IMG/VR virus record: IMGVR_UViG_3300020172_002861
Span: 1 to 30,417 of that record
DNA from: a virus
Length of the DNA: 30,417 nt
Reading direction: 5' to 3' (one strand)
The notes under the pieces are model-generated. The model was not told the DNA's origin. It did no database searches and saw nothing but the letters and a program-made list of their open reading frames with translations. Below are positions 1 through 8,005 of this stretch, piece after piece (position 1 is the first letter of the stretch; each line of letters begins with the position of its first letter). A program made the position numbers and the translations under genes.

Positions 1-143
1 ATGTAAAATGGTATTTTCCAAAAATGAAGAATGGTCAGCTACTATCAACACCACTAACGACTGGTTCTAAACCACCATGTGCATACTTCGTAAAAGAAGT
101 ATCAAGACAGAGCGAAATAATTCACCTTGATAAGTTAACATAA
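1..143 (+). CDS. C-terminal fragment of an unidentified phage protein
   Basis: The frame is open from the window edge (first complete codon at 3) to a TAA at 141-143, leaving about 46 C-terminal residues rich in Lys, Ser and Pro and ending HLDKLT. Only 22 bases separate it from the clamp-loader gene, so it is probably the upstream member of the same replication operon. In T4 the sliding-clamp loader large subunit lies next to gp62, but the fragment is too short for me to recognise. It is truncated by the window, not broken. Confidence 0.6.
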   Translation, partial: VKWYFPKMKNGQLLSTPLTTGSKPPCAYFVKEVSRQSEIIHLDKLT

Positions 144-165
144 ACATAATATAATAGGGACATAC

Positions 166-654
166 ATGGGAAAGAATGCACACGTAGATTTGTTTAAAGA
201 CATGATACCAGCCGTTGATTTAGCAATAATGGAATTATGGGATGCATCAACCGATGATGGTCGTAAAGATATCATCGGTGATTTGTGGAACCTAAACAGA
301 TACATCAGTAATGTAAAAATAAAAAATAAAGAAGTACAGGAACATTATGTACTATCTGTGAATGAATTTTATAATAAAAATTGGAATGTAATACAAAAAC
401 ATCCAAAACTTTTATGGTTTTTATTGTGTATTTGTAGTTATGATAAAAAAACAACATTTTATCATGAATGGATTGGAAACAAAAAGAAAGAAAATAATGA
501 TAACAAGAAAGTAAAATTCTTGGCAGATGTTTACAAAAACAAAAAAATGGATGAAATTGAATTGATGGCTAGTATAATGAGTAATAAAGAAATTAAAGAA
601 CTAGCAATCGAATGTGGATTTTCAGACACCGAAATACATAAAATATTAAAATAA
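166..654 (+). CDS. 62: Clamp-loader small subunit, gp62-like
   Basis: A 162-residue all-alpha protein. It resembles the clamp-loader subunit A of marine T4-like phages: an N-terminal segment LFKDMIPAVD, then NRYISNVK, QEHYVLSVNEFYNK and KHPKLLWFLL, then FYHEWIG followed by a basic stretch. In T4, gp62 joins the gp44 AAA+ ATPase to load the gp45 sliding clamp onto primed DNA. The family diverges fast and the call rests on remembered motifs, not on a search. The T4-type primase and helicase downstream support a replication role. The ATG follows AATAGGGACATAC, a modest Shine-Dalgarno. Confidence 0.6.
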   Translation: MGKNAHVDLFKDMIPAVDLAIMELWDASTDDGRKDIIGDLWNLNRYISNVKIKNKEVQEHYVLSVNEFYNKNWNVIQKHPKLLWFLLCICSYDKKTTFYHEWIGNKKKENNDNKKVKFLADVYKNKKMDEIELMASIMSNKEIKELAIECGFSDTEIHKILK

Positions 655-679
655 TGTTATTTACTTAGTAATTTATTTA

Positions 680-1390
680 ATGCATAATGAAGATAAAAAA
701 CATATGGAAACTTCCTCTGAAAATAAGTGCTTATATTGTAATAAAGTATTTAAAAAACCACATACATTATTTATTCATGTATGTGAACCAAAACGTAGAG
801 CACTTGCTCAGACTGAAAAACATGTAGTTATTGGATTTGATACGTATCAACGATTTTACAAATTAACTCAAAATGCAAAGCATGAAAAAACATATGATGA
901 ATTTTCAAAAAGCCCATATTACAATGCATTTGTTAAGTTTGGTAGTTTTGTCAGTAATGTAAACCCGTTATATCCGAATCACTTTATTGAATATGTAATT
1001 AAAAGTGGTGTTAAATTAGATCATTGGTGTAGAGATGAATTATATGATAAGTACGTAGTAGAGTTAATACGATCTGAAAACGTAGAAACAGCATTACAGC
1101 GTAGTATAAATCATATGTTAAAATGGGCTGACGATAACAACTCATCATGGGATCATTACTTTTTATATGTTAGTCTTTCAAGGGCTACATATGATATCAA
1201 AGATGGGAAAGTAAGTCCATGGTTAATTTTAAATTCAACAACGGGTAAACAGCTATTAAAAAAATTAAACGATGAACAATTGCAGTTAATAAGCTCAGTC
1301 ATTGATCCACAATTTTGGTTAGTTAAATTTAAACGATTACAATCCGATACCGATATGGTTAAACAAGTAGTTAAGGAATCAAACTTATGA
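680..1390 (+). CDS. Conserved phage protein with N-terminal zinc-finger-like motif
   Basis: A 236-residue protein. Residues 17-35 read C-x2-C-x12-H-x3-C (CLYCNKVF then HTLFIHVC), a C2H2/C-type zinc-finger-like knuckle, followed by a basic KRRA segment and a long helical region with aromatic clusters (YQRFYKL, SPYYNAFVKFG). The family is familiar as an uncharacterised neighbour of replication genes in T4-like marine phages. Nucleic-acid binding is inferred only from the knuckle. Neither ATG 680 nor ATG 704 has a strong Shine-Dalgarno, so the start is uncertain. The TGA overlaps the next ATG (ATGA), indicating translational coupling. Confidence 0.7.
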   Translation: MHNEDKKHMETSSENKCLYCNKVFKKPHTLFIHVCEPKRRALAQTEKHVVIGFDTYQRFYKLTQNAKHEKTYDEFSKSPYYNAFVKFGSFVSNVNPLYPNHFIEYVIKSGVKLDHWCRDELYDKYVVELIRSENVETALQRSINHMLKWADDNNSSWDHYFLYVSLSRATYDIKDGKVSPWLILNSTTGKQLLKKLNDEQLQLISSVIDPQFWLVKFKRLQSDTDMVKQVVKESNL

Positions 1391-1560
1391 AAAATAATGC
1401 AATACCTTTAGATGTACAAGTCTTTATAACAGAAGAAGACGATACCGATATATATGTTAAATTAACAGGTTTTAAATCAGCATATGAAGCTGAATCCTAT
1501 GCAGAATTTTTAGTAAAATACCTACCATTAATGTTATTCGAGTCAGATGTATTACACTAA
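1387..1560 (+). CDS. Small acidic hypothetical protein (57 aa)
   Basis: The 57-codon frame starts in an ATGA overlap with the upstream stop and ends in TAATG, shared with the next start. It is therefore locked into a translationally coupled trio. The protein is acidic (TEEDDTDIY) and I see no known domain. The double overlap and phage-like composition make it credible despite its size. Function unknown. Confidence 0.75.
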   Translation: MKNNAIPLDVQVFITEEDDTDIYVKLTGFKSAYEAESYAEFLVKYLPLMLFESDVLH

Positions 1561-2141
1561 TGGATATTGATATTGATTTTGCAGATAGAAAACATGCTTT
1601 AGAAAAAATAAAGCATGTTGTAGCATCTAGACAAACAGACACAGAACTAGTAGCACACAATACCGGTGTGTATGTTCATACAATTCCTTATAATCCAATA
1701 ACTAATCTTAGTACAATTGATTATAAGGAAGCTACCAACCGAGGGTATTTCAAGATTGATTTCTTGAATGTAAATGTGTATAATGGCATTCGTGATAATG
1801 ACCATTTAATTTCTTTGATGGAGACCGAACCACTATGGGAACTTTTAGAAAAAGACGAGTTTGTGAATCTGTTATTTCATTTGAACGGACACGGCGATAT
1901 TCTGAGACAGACATTGCCGACTTCAGTGGAACAATTAGCTGCCGTCCTAGCAATGATCAGACCAGCGAAACGCTATCTGATTGGGAAAGATTGGCCGACG
2001 ATAATGACCGAAGTATGGGAAAAACCTGCTAATGTCGGGTATTATTTCAAAAAGGCACATTCGCTTAGTTACGCGATGGTAGTAATAGTACAGATGAACT
2101 TATTATGTGAACAATTAGAATCTGGCTTATTAACATTATAG
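1560..2141 (+). CDS. Mini DnaE-like protein (bacterial Pol III alpha palm remnant)
   Basis: A 193-residue protein whose motifs occur in the order seen in the DnaE polymerase core. DIDIDFADR (residues 2-10) matches the PDxDxDF palm motif with its two catalytic aspartates. GYFKIDFLNV (62-71) matches the segment carrying the third aspartate. EQLAAVLAMIRP matches the LVALYRPG-type motif, and YYFKKAHSLSYA matches the GYGFNKSHSAAYA-type motif. DnaE proteins are about 1,100 residues, so the PHP domain, most of the fingers, the beta-binding and OB regions are absent. Similar short proteins occur in T4-like marine phages. Activity is unproven; it could be a polymerase decoy or a structural relic with retained metal ligands. 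Confidence 0.65.
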   Translation: MDIDIDFADRKHALEKIKHVVASRQTDTELVAHNTGVYVHTIPYNPITNLSTIDYKEATNRGYFKIDFLNVNVYNGIRDNDHLISLMETEPLWELLEKDEFVNLLFHLNGHGDILRQTLPTSVEQLAAVLAMIRPAKRYLIGKDWPTIMTEVWEKPANVGYYFKKAHSLSYAMVVIVQMNLLCEQLESGLLTL

Positions 2142-2187
2142 CGTGTGATTTTTGATTTAGTATTTCAGAATTTAATATATAAAAACT

Positions 2188-2562
2188 TTACTTAGATTTT
2201 CTAACAAGAGTAATTGACTTACGTTTTACTCGCTTAATTGTTAATTCCATCAGGTTAACTACTGGACCTAAAATTATGCGAGTATCTTTACTATTGAAAG
2301 TTTTAACTGCATAACTGAATGGCTGTAATTGGGATCGGCAGAATATAGAAATAGGGAATTGTCTATTAGATTCCCACCACCAAATTTCTCCAATTTCTAG
2401 AAATAAGTTTTTTTCCTCTTGGGATTTTATGGTGTTGTAATCATAAAAACTAGTAACGTATTGATCCTGATTTATAATGATCCCGATATACTCATTACCA
2501 CCATAGGTGATTACACTGATAAATGGTAAATTATGTTCTATATTGTCTCTTAATGTTGTCAT
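2188..2562 (-). CDS. Conserved T4-like phage hypothetical protein
   Basis: A 124-residue protein with a beta-rich N-terminus (PFISVITYGGNEYIGIIINQD), a highly aromatic centre (GEIWWWESNRQFPI) and a basic C-terminus ending KRKSITLVRKSK. The WWWESNR block is characteristic of an uncharacterised family common in T4-like marine phages. It is transcribed against its neighbours from a late-type GATAAATA box 25 bp upstream, divergently from the structural gene, which suggests late expression. Function unknown. Confidence 0.75.
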   Translation of the reverse strand: MTTLRDNIEHNLPFISVITYGGNEYIGIIINQDQYVTSFYDYNTIKSQEEKNLFLEIGEIWWWESNRQFPISIFCRSQLQPFSYAVKTFNSKDTRIILGPVVNLMELTIKRVKRKSITLVRKSK

Positions 2563-2586
2563 TTGTATTATCTTAAAAAGTCCAAA

Positions 2587-2594
2587 TATTTATC
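2587..2594 (-). promoter_or_regulatory. T4-type late promoter for the gene at 2188-2562
   Basis: Minus-strand GATAAATA, close to the T4 late consensus TATAAATA read by the gp55 sigma factor. It lies back to back with a plus-strand copy 12 bp away. Confidence 0.55.
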
Positions 2595-2605
2595 ATAACA
2601 TTTCC

Positions 2606-2613
2606 GATAAATA
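2606..2613 (+). promoter_or_regulatory. T4-type late promoter for the structural gene
   Basis: GATAAATA 25 bp before the ATG at 2638, followed by the Shine-Dalgarno TAAGGATG. This agrees with late expression of a virion protein. Confidence 0.6.
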
Positions 2614-2637
2614 CATTAATTATAAGGATGTTGCTAG

Positions 2638-3735
2638 ATGCAAAAAATATCAAGTTATTTATACCCTAATAGAATAGTATTACTTGCTGATCTTGCAGGA
2701 TTCAATGTGGAGTTTACAAACGTGTATCAAAGAAATGTAAAAATTTATAACGGAATCGACAATACGATTGAATTCGATATCAAAAATGCTGATCAAAAAA
2801 GAATAGATTTAACTTCTATAAGCCAAATCAAACTTAATGTAATGGACGCAAGCGGATATGAATTAACTAATAGTCCATATGACGTAACACCCACCGCACT
2901 TAAAGGTATAGCAAGTGTAACTATTCCACAAGATGATTTAGCAGACCTAGATAATCAATATCTAAAATATAGTGTTTCTGCAATTAAAAATGGGAAAGAT
3001 GTCCTACTATATGCAGATGCTAGATTTGGAGCAGTTGGTACCATAGAACTAGTAGGCAATGCAATGCCAAATATAAGACCTGAAAAAACTTATAACACAT
3101 TCACTGCTGAAATAGATTTAAAAGGAGTACCAATTTACCATTCAAGTGCTATCCCTTGTAAATTTTATGAAGCTGTACCAACAGAATACTTGAGTTTTGA
3201 TATTTATGTAACCAACTTTGCAGGTTCTATTTGGTTGGATGCAACTACCAATAGTACTATCAACCTACAAGCATTTCAATCAGCCGGTAAACCATTTGGT
3301 GCATGGAATCAATCATCGGCAGATGGATTATATACCGGTGTGATACCATTTGGTTCCAATATACCAGTAGGAAATTATGAATACTTCAGAGTATCATACC
3401 AATCCCCATCCGTTAATGGTGTAGGTGCCTCATTTGATATAAGACAATCAGGGACTATATATACCGTTGCAATTCATAATTCTGGAACTGGTTATACAGT
3501 TGGCTCAATTATAAAAGTACCAGGATCACAACTTGGTGGAATTGATGGAATAAATGATCTTATTATAACCGTTACCGCAGTTGATGGTGTGAGCTCAACC
3601 GCTCCTTCAAGTTATACTATTAGTTCTATTGCTCATGTGACTTGGATTGGAACTGCAGTAGATAATGGAAATTTTTATCCTGCTTTAACCGGCGCTAATT
3701 TTTCTGGAACTATTGACAAGATCATAGTTTCATAG
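2638..3735 (+). CDS. Virion structural protein (T4-like marine phage family)
   Basis: A 365-residue beta-rich protein. The N-terminal part (ADLAGFNVEFTNVYQRNVKI, then YNGIDNTIEFDIKNADQKR) is typical of a tail/baseplate-associated structural family of T4-like marine phages. The C-terminal half is Gly/Ser/Thr-rich with repeated beta-strand-turn patterns (SGTIYTVAIHNSGTGYTVGS) as in fibre or adhesin-like modules. Expected in the virion, perhaps as a baseplate or neck accessory. It has its own late promoter and Shine-Dalgarno. Its exact place in the particle cannot be read from sequence. Confidence 0.7.
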   Translation: MQKISSYLYPNRIVLLADLAGFNVEFTNVYQRNVKIYNGIDNTIEFDIKNADQKRIDLTSISQIKLNVMDASGYELTNSPYDVTPTALKGIASVTIPQDDLADLDNQYLKYSVSAIKNGKDVLLYADARFGAVGTIELVGNAMPNIRPEKTYNTFTAEIDLKGVPIYHSSAIPCKFYEAVPTEYLSFDIYVTNFAGSIWLDATTNSTINLQAFQSAGKPFGAWNQSSADGLYTGVIPFGSNIPVGNYEYFRVSYQSPSVNGVGASFDIRQSGTIYTVAIHNSGTGYTVGSIIKVPGSQLGGIDGINDLIITVTAVDGVSSTAPSSYTISSIAHVTWIGTAVDNGNFYPALTGANFSGTIDKIIVS

Positions 3736-3748
3736 TATAATAGGCTTT

Positions 3749-4720
3749 ATGAGCCTAATACCAGAAACATTACATTTATACCTACCAGCAAAACGTAAAC
3801 AAACCCCAAGTGGGTGGATAAGTTTTAATGCAGTATGCTGTGCAGATAAAAGACAACGCGGTGGATTCATCGTTAATGAAGGAGATGCGGTGACCTATCA
3901 TTGCTTTCATTGCGGATTCAAAGCAAGTTGGCAACCTGGCAGACAACTTAGTAAAAACATGAAAGCTTTCATGCGACACCTTGGTATCAATGATGATACC
4001 ATAACTAAACTAAGTTTTGAAGCAATAAAATTACTTAATGAACAAACCATGACTTTGGATAATCAAATAATTCCAAAGTTCGACAATAGAGTATTACCAT
4101 TAGATGCTCAACCAATTGTAAGTTATATCAATAACGTACCAGAAAAATTACTACCAGTTTTAACTTATCTTAATAATAGAGGATTATACCTAGAAGATTA
4201 TAACTTTTATTGGACTCCTAGACCAGGATTTAATAATCGTTTAATTATACCATTCTATTATCAAAATAAAATAGTAGGGTATACAGCTAGGGCAGTAAAT
4301 GAAGATAAGACAAGATATCTATCTGAACAACAACCCGGCTATGTATTCAACCTAGATAAACAACATGATGATAGAAAATTTATCATAGTTTGTGAAGGCC
4401 CACTAGATGCCATTAGTATAGATGGATGTGCATTACTTGGATCCGAAATCAAAGATCAACAAAATTACTTACTACAACAAATACATAAACAAATTGTATT
4501 AGTACCAGATAGAGATAAAGCAGGACAAAAAGTTGTAAAACAAGCACTGGAATATGGATGGTCAGTCTCCATGCCAGATTATCCAGACGGAATAAAAGAT
4601 GTCAATGATTGTGTAGTAAAATTAGGACGACTCGCTACCTTGTACTTGATAGTACAATCAATTCAATCAAATCCCCTTAAAATACAATTAAGGGAAAAAC
4701 AATGGTTTAAAGAGATATAA
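3749..4720 (+). CDS. 61: DNA primase, gp61/DnaG-like
   Basis: A 323-residue primase that synthesises RNA primers with the gp41-type helicase at the fork. A zinc-ribbon lies near the N-terminus (C30/C31, H51, C52, C55, G56). A Toprim core follows: FIIVCEGPLDA with E216, LVPDRDKAG with D254 and D256, and a downstream DVND metal-binding segment (285-288). The length is close to that of T4 gp61 (342 aa). It lies 13 bp after the structural gene and 72 bp before the helicase, reproducing the T4 primase-helicase partnership. Confidence 0.85.
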   Translation: MSLIPETLHLYLPAKRKQTPSGWISFNAVCCADKRQRGGFIVNEGDAVTYHCFHCGFKASWQPGRQLSKNMKAFMRHLGINDDTITKLSFEAIKLLNEQTMTLDNQIIPKFDNRVLPLDAQPIVSYINNVPEKLLPVLTYLNNRGLYLEDYNFYWTPRPGFNNRLIIPFYYQNKIVGYTARAVNEDKTRYLSEQQPGYVFNLDKQHDDRKFIIVCEGPLDAISIDGCALLGSEIKDQQNYLLQQIHKQIVLVPDRDKAGQKVVKQALEYGWSVSMPDYPDGIKDVNDCVVKLGRLATLYLIVQSIQSNPLKIQLREKQWFKEI

Positions 4721-4725
4721 ATTTT

Positions 4726-4745
4726 ATTACCAGTTAATTGGTAAT
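4726..4745 (+). terminator. Hairpin with U-rich tail between primase and helicase
   Basis: ATTACCA and TGGTAAT pair over a 6-base loop, followed by AAGTTTTT. It is weak and could attenuate rather than terminate. A second small hairpin (GAGCA, loop AGGA, TGCTC; 4760-4773) precedes the helicase ribosome-binding site TGAGGGA and could modulate its translation. Confidence 0.35.
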
Positions 4746-4792
4746 AAGTTTTTAACTAAGAGCAAGGATGCTCACAACAATAATGAGGGAAC

Positions 4793-5935
4793 ATGAAAAA
4801 AAATATAGATTATGGATATGATATACAAAAACTTTACCTAGAAATGATGATGTCGGATGCATCTACATTCGTAAGATGCCAGTCAATATTCGACCATACA
4901 CTCTTCGATAGAAAATTACAAGTAGCAGCACAATTTCTCAACACCCATGTTGAAGAATACGGAGTTATGCCAACCTACGATATAATTAACGCCGCTACCG
5001 GGGTGTCATTCAAATATCCAGAAAACCTACAAGAAGCAAACTACGATTGGCTACTCGAAGAATTCGAGACCTTCACTAGACATAAAGGACTAGAACGCGC
5101 AATCCTAGAATCAGCCGACGATCTAGAAAAAGGCGAATACGGCACAGTAGAAGATAGAGTTAAAAAAGCCGTCCAAATAGGTCTACAAAAAGACCTAGGA
5201 ACCGATTACTTTGAAAGTCCTAGAAATAGACTTATGAAAATCAAAGATAAAAATGGACAAATATCTACCGGATGGAAAGCAGTAGATGATAAACTTTTCG
5301 GCGGTATGAATCGAGGTGAACTTAATATATTCGCTGGTGGCTCAGGCGCAGGTAAATCTCTATTCCTAGCTAACCTGGGTGTTAACTGGGCTATGCAAGG
5401 ACTTAATGTAATCTACCTTACATTCGAACTTTCTGAAGAACTGGTGTCAATGAGGATCGACTCAATGATGACCGGAGTAGCTACCAAAGATGTATTCAAA
5501 CAATTAGACGAAGTAGAAATGAAAGTTAAAATACTTCAGAAAAAAGCAGGTAGCCTTCAAGTAAAATACATGCCATCAGGTAAAACCGCTAACGATATCA
5601 GAGCATACCTGAAAGAATACGAAATTAAAATCGGACAAAAAGTAGATGTACTACTAGTAGATTACCTAGACCTATTAATGCCTATATCTAAAAAAATTAG
5701 CCCAGCTGATCTCTTTATTAAAGATAAATTCGTATCAGAAGAACTTAGAAACCTGGCTATGGAAAAAAATTGTATATTCGTTACTGCTAGTCAGCTTAAT
5801 AGATGTCTTTCTTTATCTACTAACATAGAAGTTAACGGAAAAATAACTACTATTGATAAAATACAGGTTGGCGATTTTATAACATCTAATACCGAATCGG
5901 TGCAAGTTCTAGAAGTATTGCCTATTGTAAAATAA
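4793..5935 (+). CDS. 41: Replicative helicase N-terminal part fused to start of split intein
   Basis: Residues 1-337 are the N-terminal and most of the RecA-like part of a gp41/DnaB-type helicase: Walker A GGSGAGKS (182-189), Walker B LLVDYLDLL around D290, and TASQLNR at the splice junction. Cys338 (codon 5804-5806) begins an intein: CLSLSTNIEV is block A and KIQVGDF follows, as in the gp41-1 split intein, which sits at the same site. The frame ends at TAA 5933-5935 after only 43 intein residues, in the middle of the usual N-intein. In-frame homology resumes directly after the stop. Helicase function would need trans-splicing to the product at 7234-7743. Confidence 0.85.
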   Translation: MKKNIDYGYDIQKLYLEMMMSDASTFVRCQSIFDHTLFDRKLQVAAQFLNTHVEEYGVMPTYDIINAATGVSFKYPENLQEANYDWLLEEFETFTRHKGLERAILESADDLEKGEYGTVEDRVKKAVQIGLQKDLGTDYFESPRNRLMKIKDKNGQISTGWKAVDDKLFGGMNRGELNIFAGGSGAGKSLFLANLGVNWAMQGLNVIYLTFELSEELVSMRIDSMMTGVATKDVFKQLDEVEMKVKILQKKAGSLQVKYMPSGKTANDIRAYLKEYEIKIGQKVDVLLVDYLDLLMPISKKISPADLFIKDKFVSEELRNLAMEKNCIFVTASQLNRCLSLSTNIEVNGKITTIDKIQVGDFITSNTESVQVLEVLPIVK

Positions 5936-6070
5936 CCGGTGTTTGAAATTACCACCAAATCTGGAAAAAAAATAAAATGCAGTGCTAAACATAAATTTCC
6001 AACCAGTGCTGGATTGCAATCGCTTGAATCTGGATTAAAGATAGGTTCTAAATTAATTATTAAAAAATAA
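5936..6070 (+). other. Detached second part of the N-intein (block B), in frame after the stop
   Basis: These 44 codons continue the N-intein in the same frame across the TAA: FEITTKSGKKIKCSAKHKF is intein block B, followed by GLKIGSKLIIKK and TAA at 6068-6070. The end matches the end of the gp41-1 N-intein (about 88 residues; here 43 + stop + 44). There is no ATG; a GTG at 5939 lies 3 bases after the stop and could allow reinitiation. Alternatives are stop readthrough, a recent C-to-T or A-to-T nonsense mutation, or a sequencing error. No frameshift is needed. Confidence 0.7.
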
Positions 6071-6090
6071 TGTATATTTTGAGTTGCAGT

Positions 6091-6098
6091 GATAAATA
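6091..6098 (+). promoter_or_regulatory. Late promoter for the Vsr-like homing endonuclease
   Basis: GATAAATA 20 bp before the endonuclease ATG, within the gap between the two intein halves. The ribosome-binding site AAGGAAAA follows. The endonuclease would be expressed late, independently of the helicase. Confidence 0.5.
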
Positions 6099-6118
6099 AT
6101 AGTAATCAAGGAAAATAG

Positions 6119-7261
6119 ATGAATACTATATATAATACCACTAAAGCATTAAAAAAATTAAATTTAACACATCAACAAATTGATATGATTAACTCAATAG
6201 AATTTGAAGAATCAAAACGTCAATGGTTGATTACTAAAATTCAACAATATATAAAGCATGAGTACCCATTAAACATATTGGTGGAAAATTATGATAAAAT
6301 ATTATTATTGGGTAAAGATTCATCCAGTATAAAGTCATATATAATTAGATTTGGTGAATTACTGGGTATAGAATTATTTAATAAAAAAACTAAAGCAACG
6401 ACAGTTAATAAAGAACGATTGATACACACATTTGGTGAAGAACGTGCAAAACAAATTGGATATAAAAAAAGTGCTTGCATTGGTGCATATATTGAAAGAT
6501 ATGGCATAGAAATTGGAACACAAAAATGGAATGAATATCTAACAAATAGAAAAACAACATATCAAAATAAACGTGATAATGGCCATGTTTATCCAACGTA
6601 CAACTTGAACTATTATAAAAATTTGCACGGAGACGTGGAAGGAACTGAGCGATATTTAAAAAAAATAAATTCACAACGATATAAGGTCTCAAAGCAATAT
6701 TATATAGAACAATATGGGCCAATAGATGGTCCAATTAGATGTAGAGAAAATAAAGATCATTCTAGTATAAACTATTTTATAAAAAAACATGGTGAAATAG
6801 ATGGACTAGTAAAATATGGTGAACATAAACATAAAATGAAAACTGTTGCTAGTAAAAAAACATATAGTTATTATTCAGAAATGAGTTATATGTTTTTTAA
6901 TTCTATAAAAGAAACAATAACAGATTTGCATTATTATGGCCCTAATGAACTTAAATGGATAGTAAAAACAAACGAATGGATCGACCAAGCATTGGTATGT
7001 CCAGACTTATTTTATAATGGTAAAATTGTTGAATTTAATGGTGATGTTTTTCATGGAAATCCTACATTATTTTTAGATGAAGATTGTCCACATCCATTTA
7101 ACAAAACTATAACAGCTAAACAATTGCAAGAAAATGATAACAATAGATACAAATACTTTAATAACCTTGGATATGAAGTCCTGGTTATTTGGGAAACAGA
7201 TTATAACAACAATAAAGAAAAGGTAATAAATAAATGCATACAATTTTTAATGAGCAAATAA
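6119..7261 (+). CDS. Free-standing Vsr-like (EDxHD-type) homing endonuclease
   Basis: A 380-residue protein. The C-terminal domain has the Vsr-like nuclease pattern: PDLFYNG, KIVEFNGDVFHGNP with E305, D309 and H312, then NNRYKYF and LGYEVLVIWE. The N-terminal and central parts carry repeated IERYGIEIGTQKWNEY / YGPIDGP / HGEIDGLVKYGEHK modules typical of DNA-binding repeats in phage nucleases. This is the family found between the halves of fractured gp41 genes, where it is thought to cleave intein-less alleles and mobilise the insert. Its last 28 bases overlap the C-intein frame. High AT content and poor codon matching to the helicase suggest separate acquisition. Confidence 0.85.
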   Translation: MNTIYNTTKALKKLNLTHQQIDMINSIEFEESKRQWLITKIQQYIKHEYPLNILVENYDKILLLGKDSSSIKSYIIRFGELLGIELFNKKTKATTVNKERLIHTFGEERAKQIGYKKSACIGAYIERYGIEIGTQKWNEYLTNRKTTYQNKRDNGHVYPTYNLNYYKNLHGDVEGTERYLKKINSQRYKVSKQYYIEQYGPIDGPIRCRENKDHSSINYFIKKHGEIDGLVKYGEHKHKMKTVASKKTYSYYSEMSYMFFNSIKETITDLHYYGPNELKWIVKTNEWIDQALVCPDLFYNGKIVEFNGDVFHGNPTLFLDEDCPHPFNKTITAKQLQENDNNRYKYFNNLGYEVLVIWETDYNNNKEKVINKCIQFLMSK

Positions 7262-7743
7262 ACGAATGGGACGAAATAGTATCAATAGAATATATTGGAT
7301 TAGAAGATACAATAGATATTAATGTAAGTGGTGATAAACTATTTTATGCAAATGATATACTTACACATAATTGTGCAGTAGATGAGGTAGAATTCGACCA
7401 CTCCCATATCTCAGGCGGTCTTTCTAAAATTCAAACAGCCGATAACGTATTCGGGATCTTTACCTCCAGAGCAATGCGCGAACGCGGTAGATACCAAATA
7501 CAATTAATGAAAACCCGTAGCTCTTCAGGTGTAGGGCAAAAAATCGACCTGGAATTCAATATAGATTCACTTAGAATTTCAGACTGCGAACAAGAACCAG
7601 AATACGGAAACTCTTCTACACAATCAGCAGGGTCAGCTCTACTTCAAAGCATTAAACAACGCTCAACCATAGAAGAACCTAAACTGACAGCAAATGTTCA
7701 CGGCTCTAAACTTAGAAACCTGTTAAATAACCTACCAGAATAA
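7234..7743 (+). CDS. 41: C-intein fused to helicase C-terminal part
   Basis: Residues 1-46 are the C-intein: DTIDINVSGDKLFYANDIL then THN, with the terminal Asn at residue 46 and the +1 residue Cys47 (codon 7372-7374). gp41-1 uses Ser at +1. Residues 47-169 complete the helicase: AVDEVEFDHSHISGGLSKI, the FTSRAMRERGRYQIQLMKTRS arginine-finger region and a flexible tail. N- and C-exteins together give about 460 residues, close to T4 gp41 (475). The only in-frame start is the ATG inside the endonuclease gene, so translation may be coupled to it or start from an internal site. Confidence 0.85.
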   Translation: MHTIFNEQINEWDEIVSIEYIGLEDTIDINVSGDKLFYANDILTHNCAVDEVEFDHSHISGGLSKIQTADNVFGIFTSRAMRERGRYQIQLMKTRSSSGVGQKIDLEFNIDSLRISDCEQEPEYGNSSTQSAGSALLQSIKQRSTIEEPKLTANVHGSKLRNLLNNLPE

Positions 7744-7753
7744 TATTACATCC

Positions 7754-7786
7754 CTTCCATACCATATGTAAATAATGGTATGGAAG
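7754..7786 (+). promoter_or_regulatory. 12-bp hairpin covering the next start codon
   Basis: CTTCCATACCAT (7754-7765) pairs perfectly with ATGGTATGGAAG (7775-7786) across a 9-base loop. The ATG of the next gene at 7780 lies inside the 3' arm. It could terminate the helicase transcript or hide the start of the next gene until translation or processing opens it. Confidence 0.55.
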
Positions 7787-8001
7787 AATTTCAATACCAC
7801 GCAAAAATACAATGGCCTAAAACCGATATCAATAACCCAAAATCTTGGTTTACAGAAATCTATCACCTAGAAGATTGGCTTAATAACCATATCGGTAACC
7901 ATATGCAACATTGGAAATATATCAATAACTCCGATAACCTCACCATAGCATTCAATAAACCAGAACACAAAACATTTTTCCTAATCGGTTATACTAAATA
8001 A
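7780..8001 (+). CDS. Small hypothetical phage protein (73 aa)
   Basis: A 73-residue protein rich in Trp, His and Asn (IQWPKTD, PKSWFTEIYHLEDWLNNHIG). I recognise no domain. It starts 36 bp after the helicase stop, within a hairpin arm and without a clear Shine-Dalgarno, and ends 4 bp before the next ATG, so it belongs to the operon that runs to 8897. Confidence 0.65.
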   Translation: MEEFQYHAKIQWPKTDINNPKSWFTEIYHLEDWLNNHIGNHMQHWKYINNSDNLTIAFNKPEHKTFFLIGYTK

Positions 8002-8005
8002 TATT

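Noticed and set aside
5933-5935. TAA reassigned as a sense codon genome-wide
   Set aside because: TAA, TAG and TGA all end clear genes in this window, often overlapping the next start, so the phage uses the standard code.
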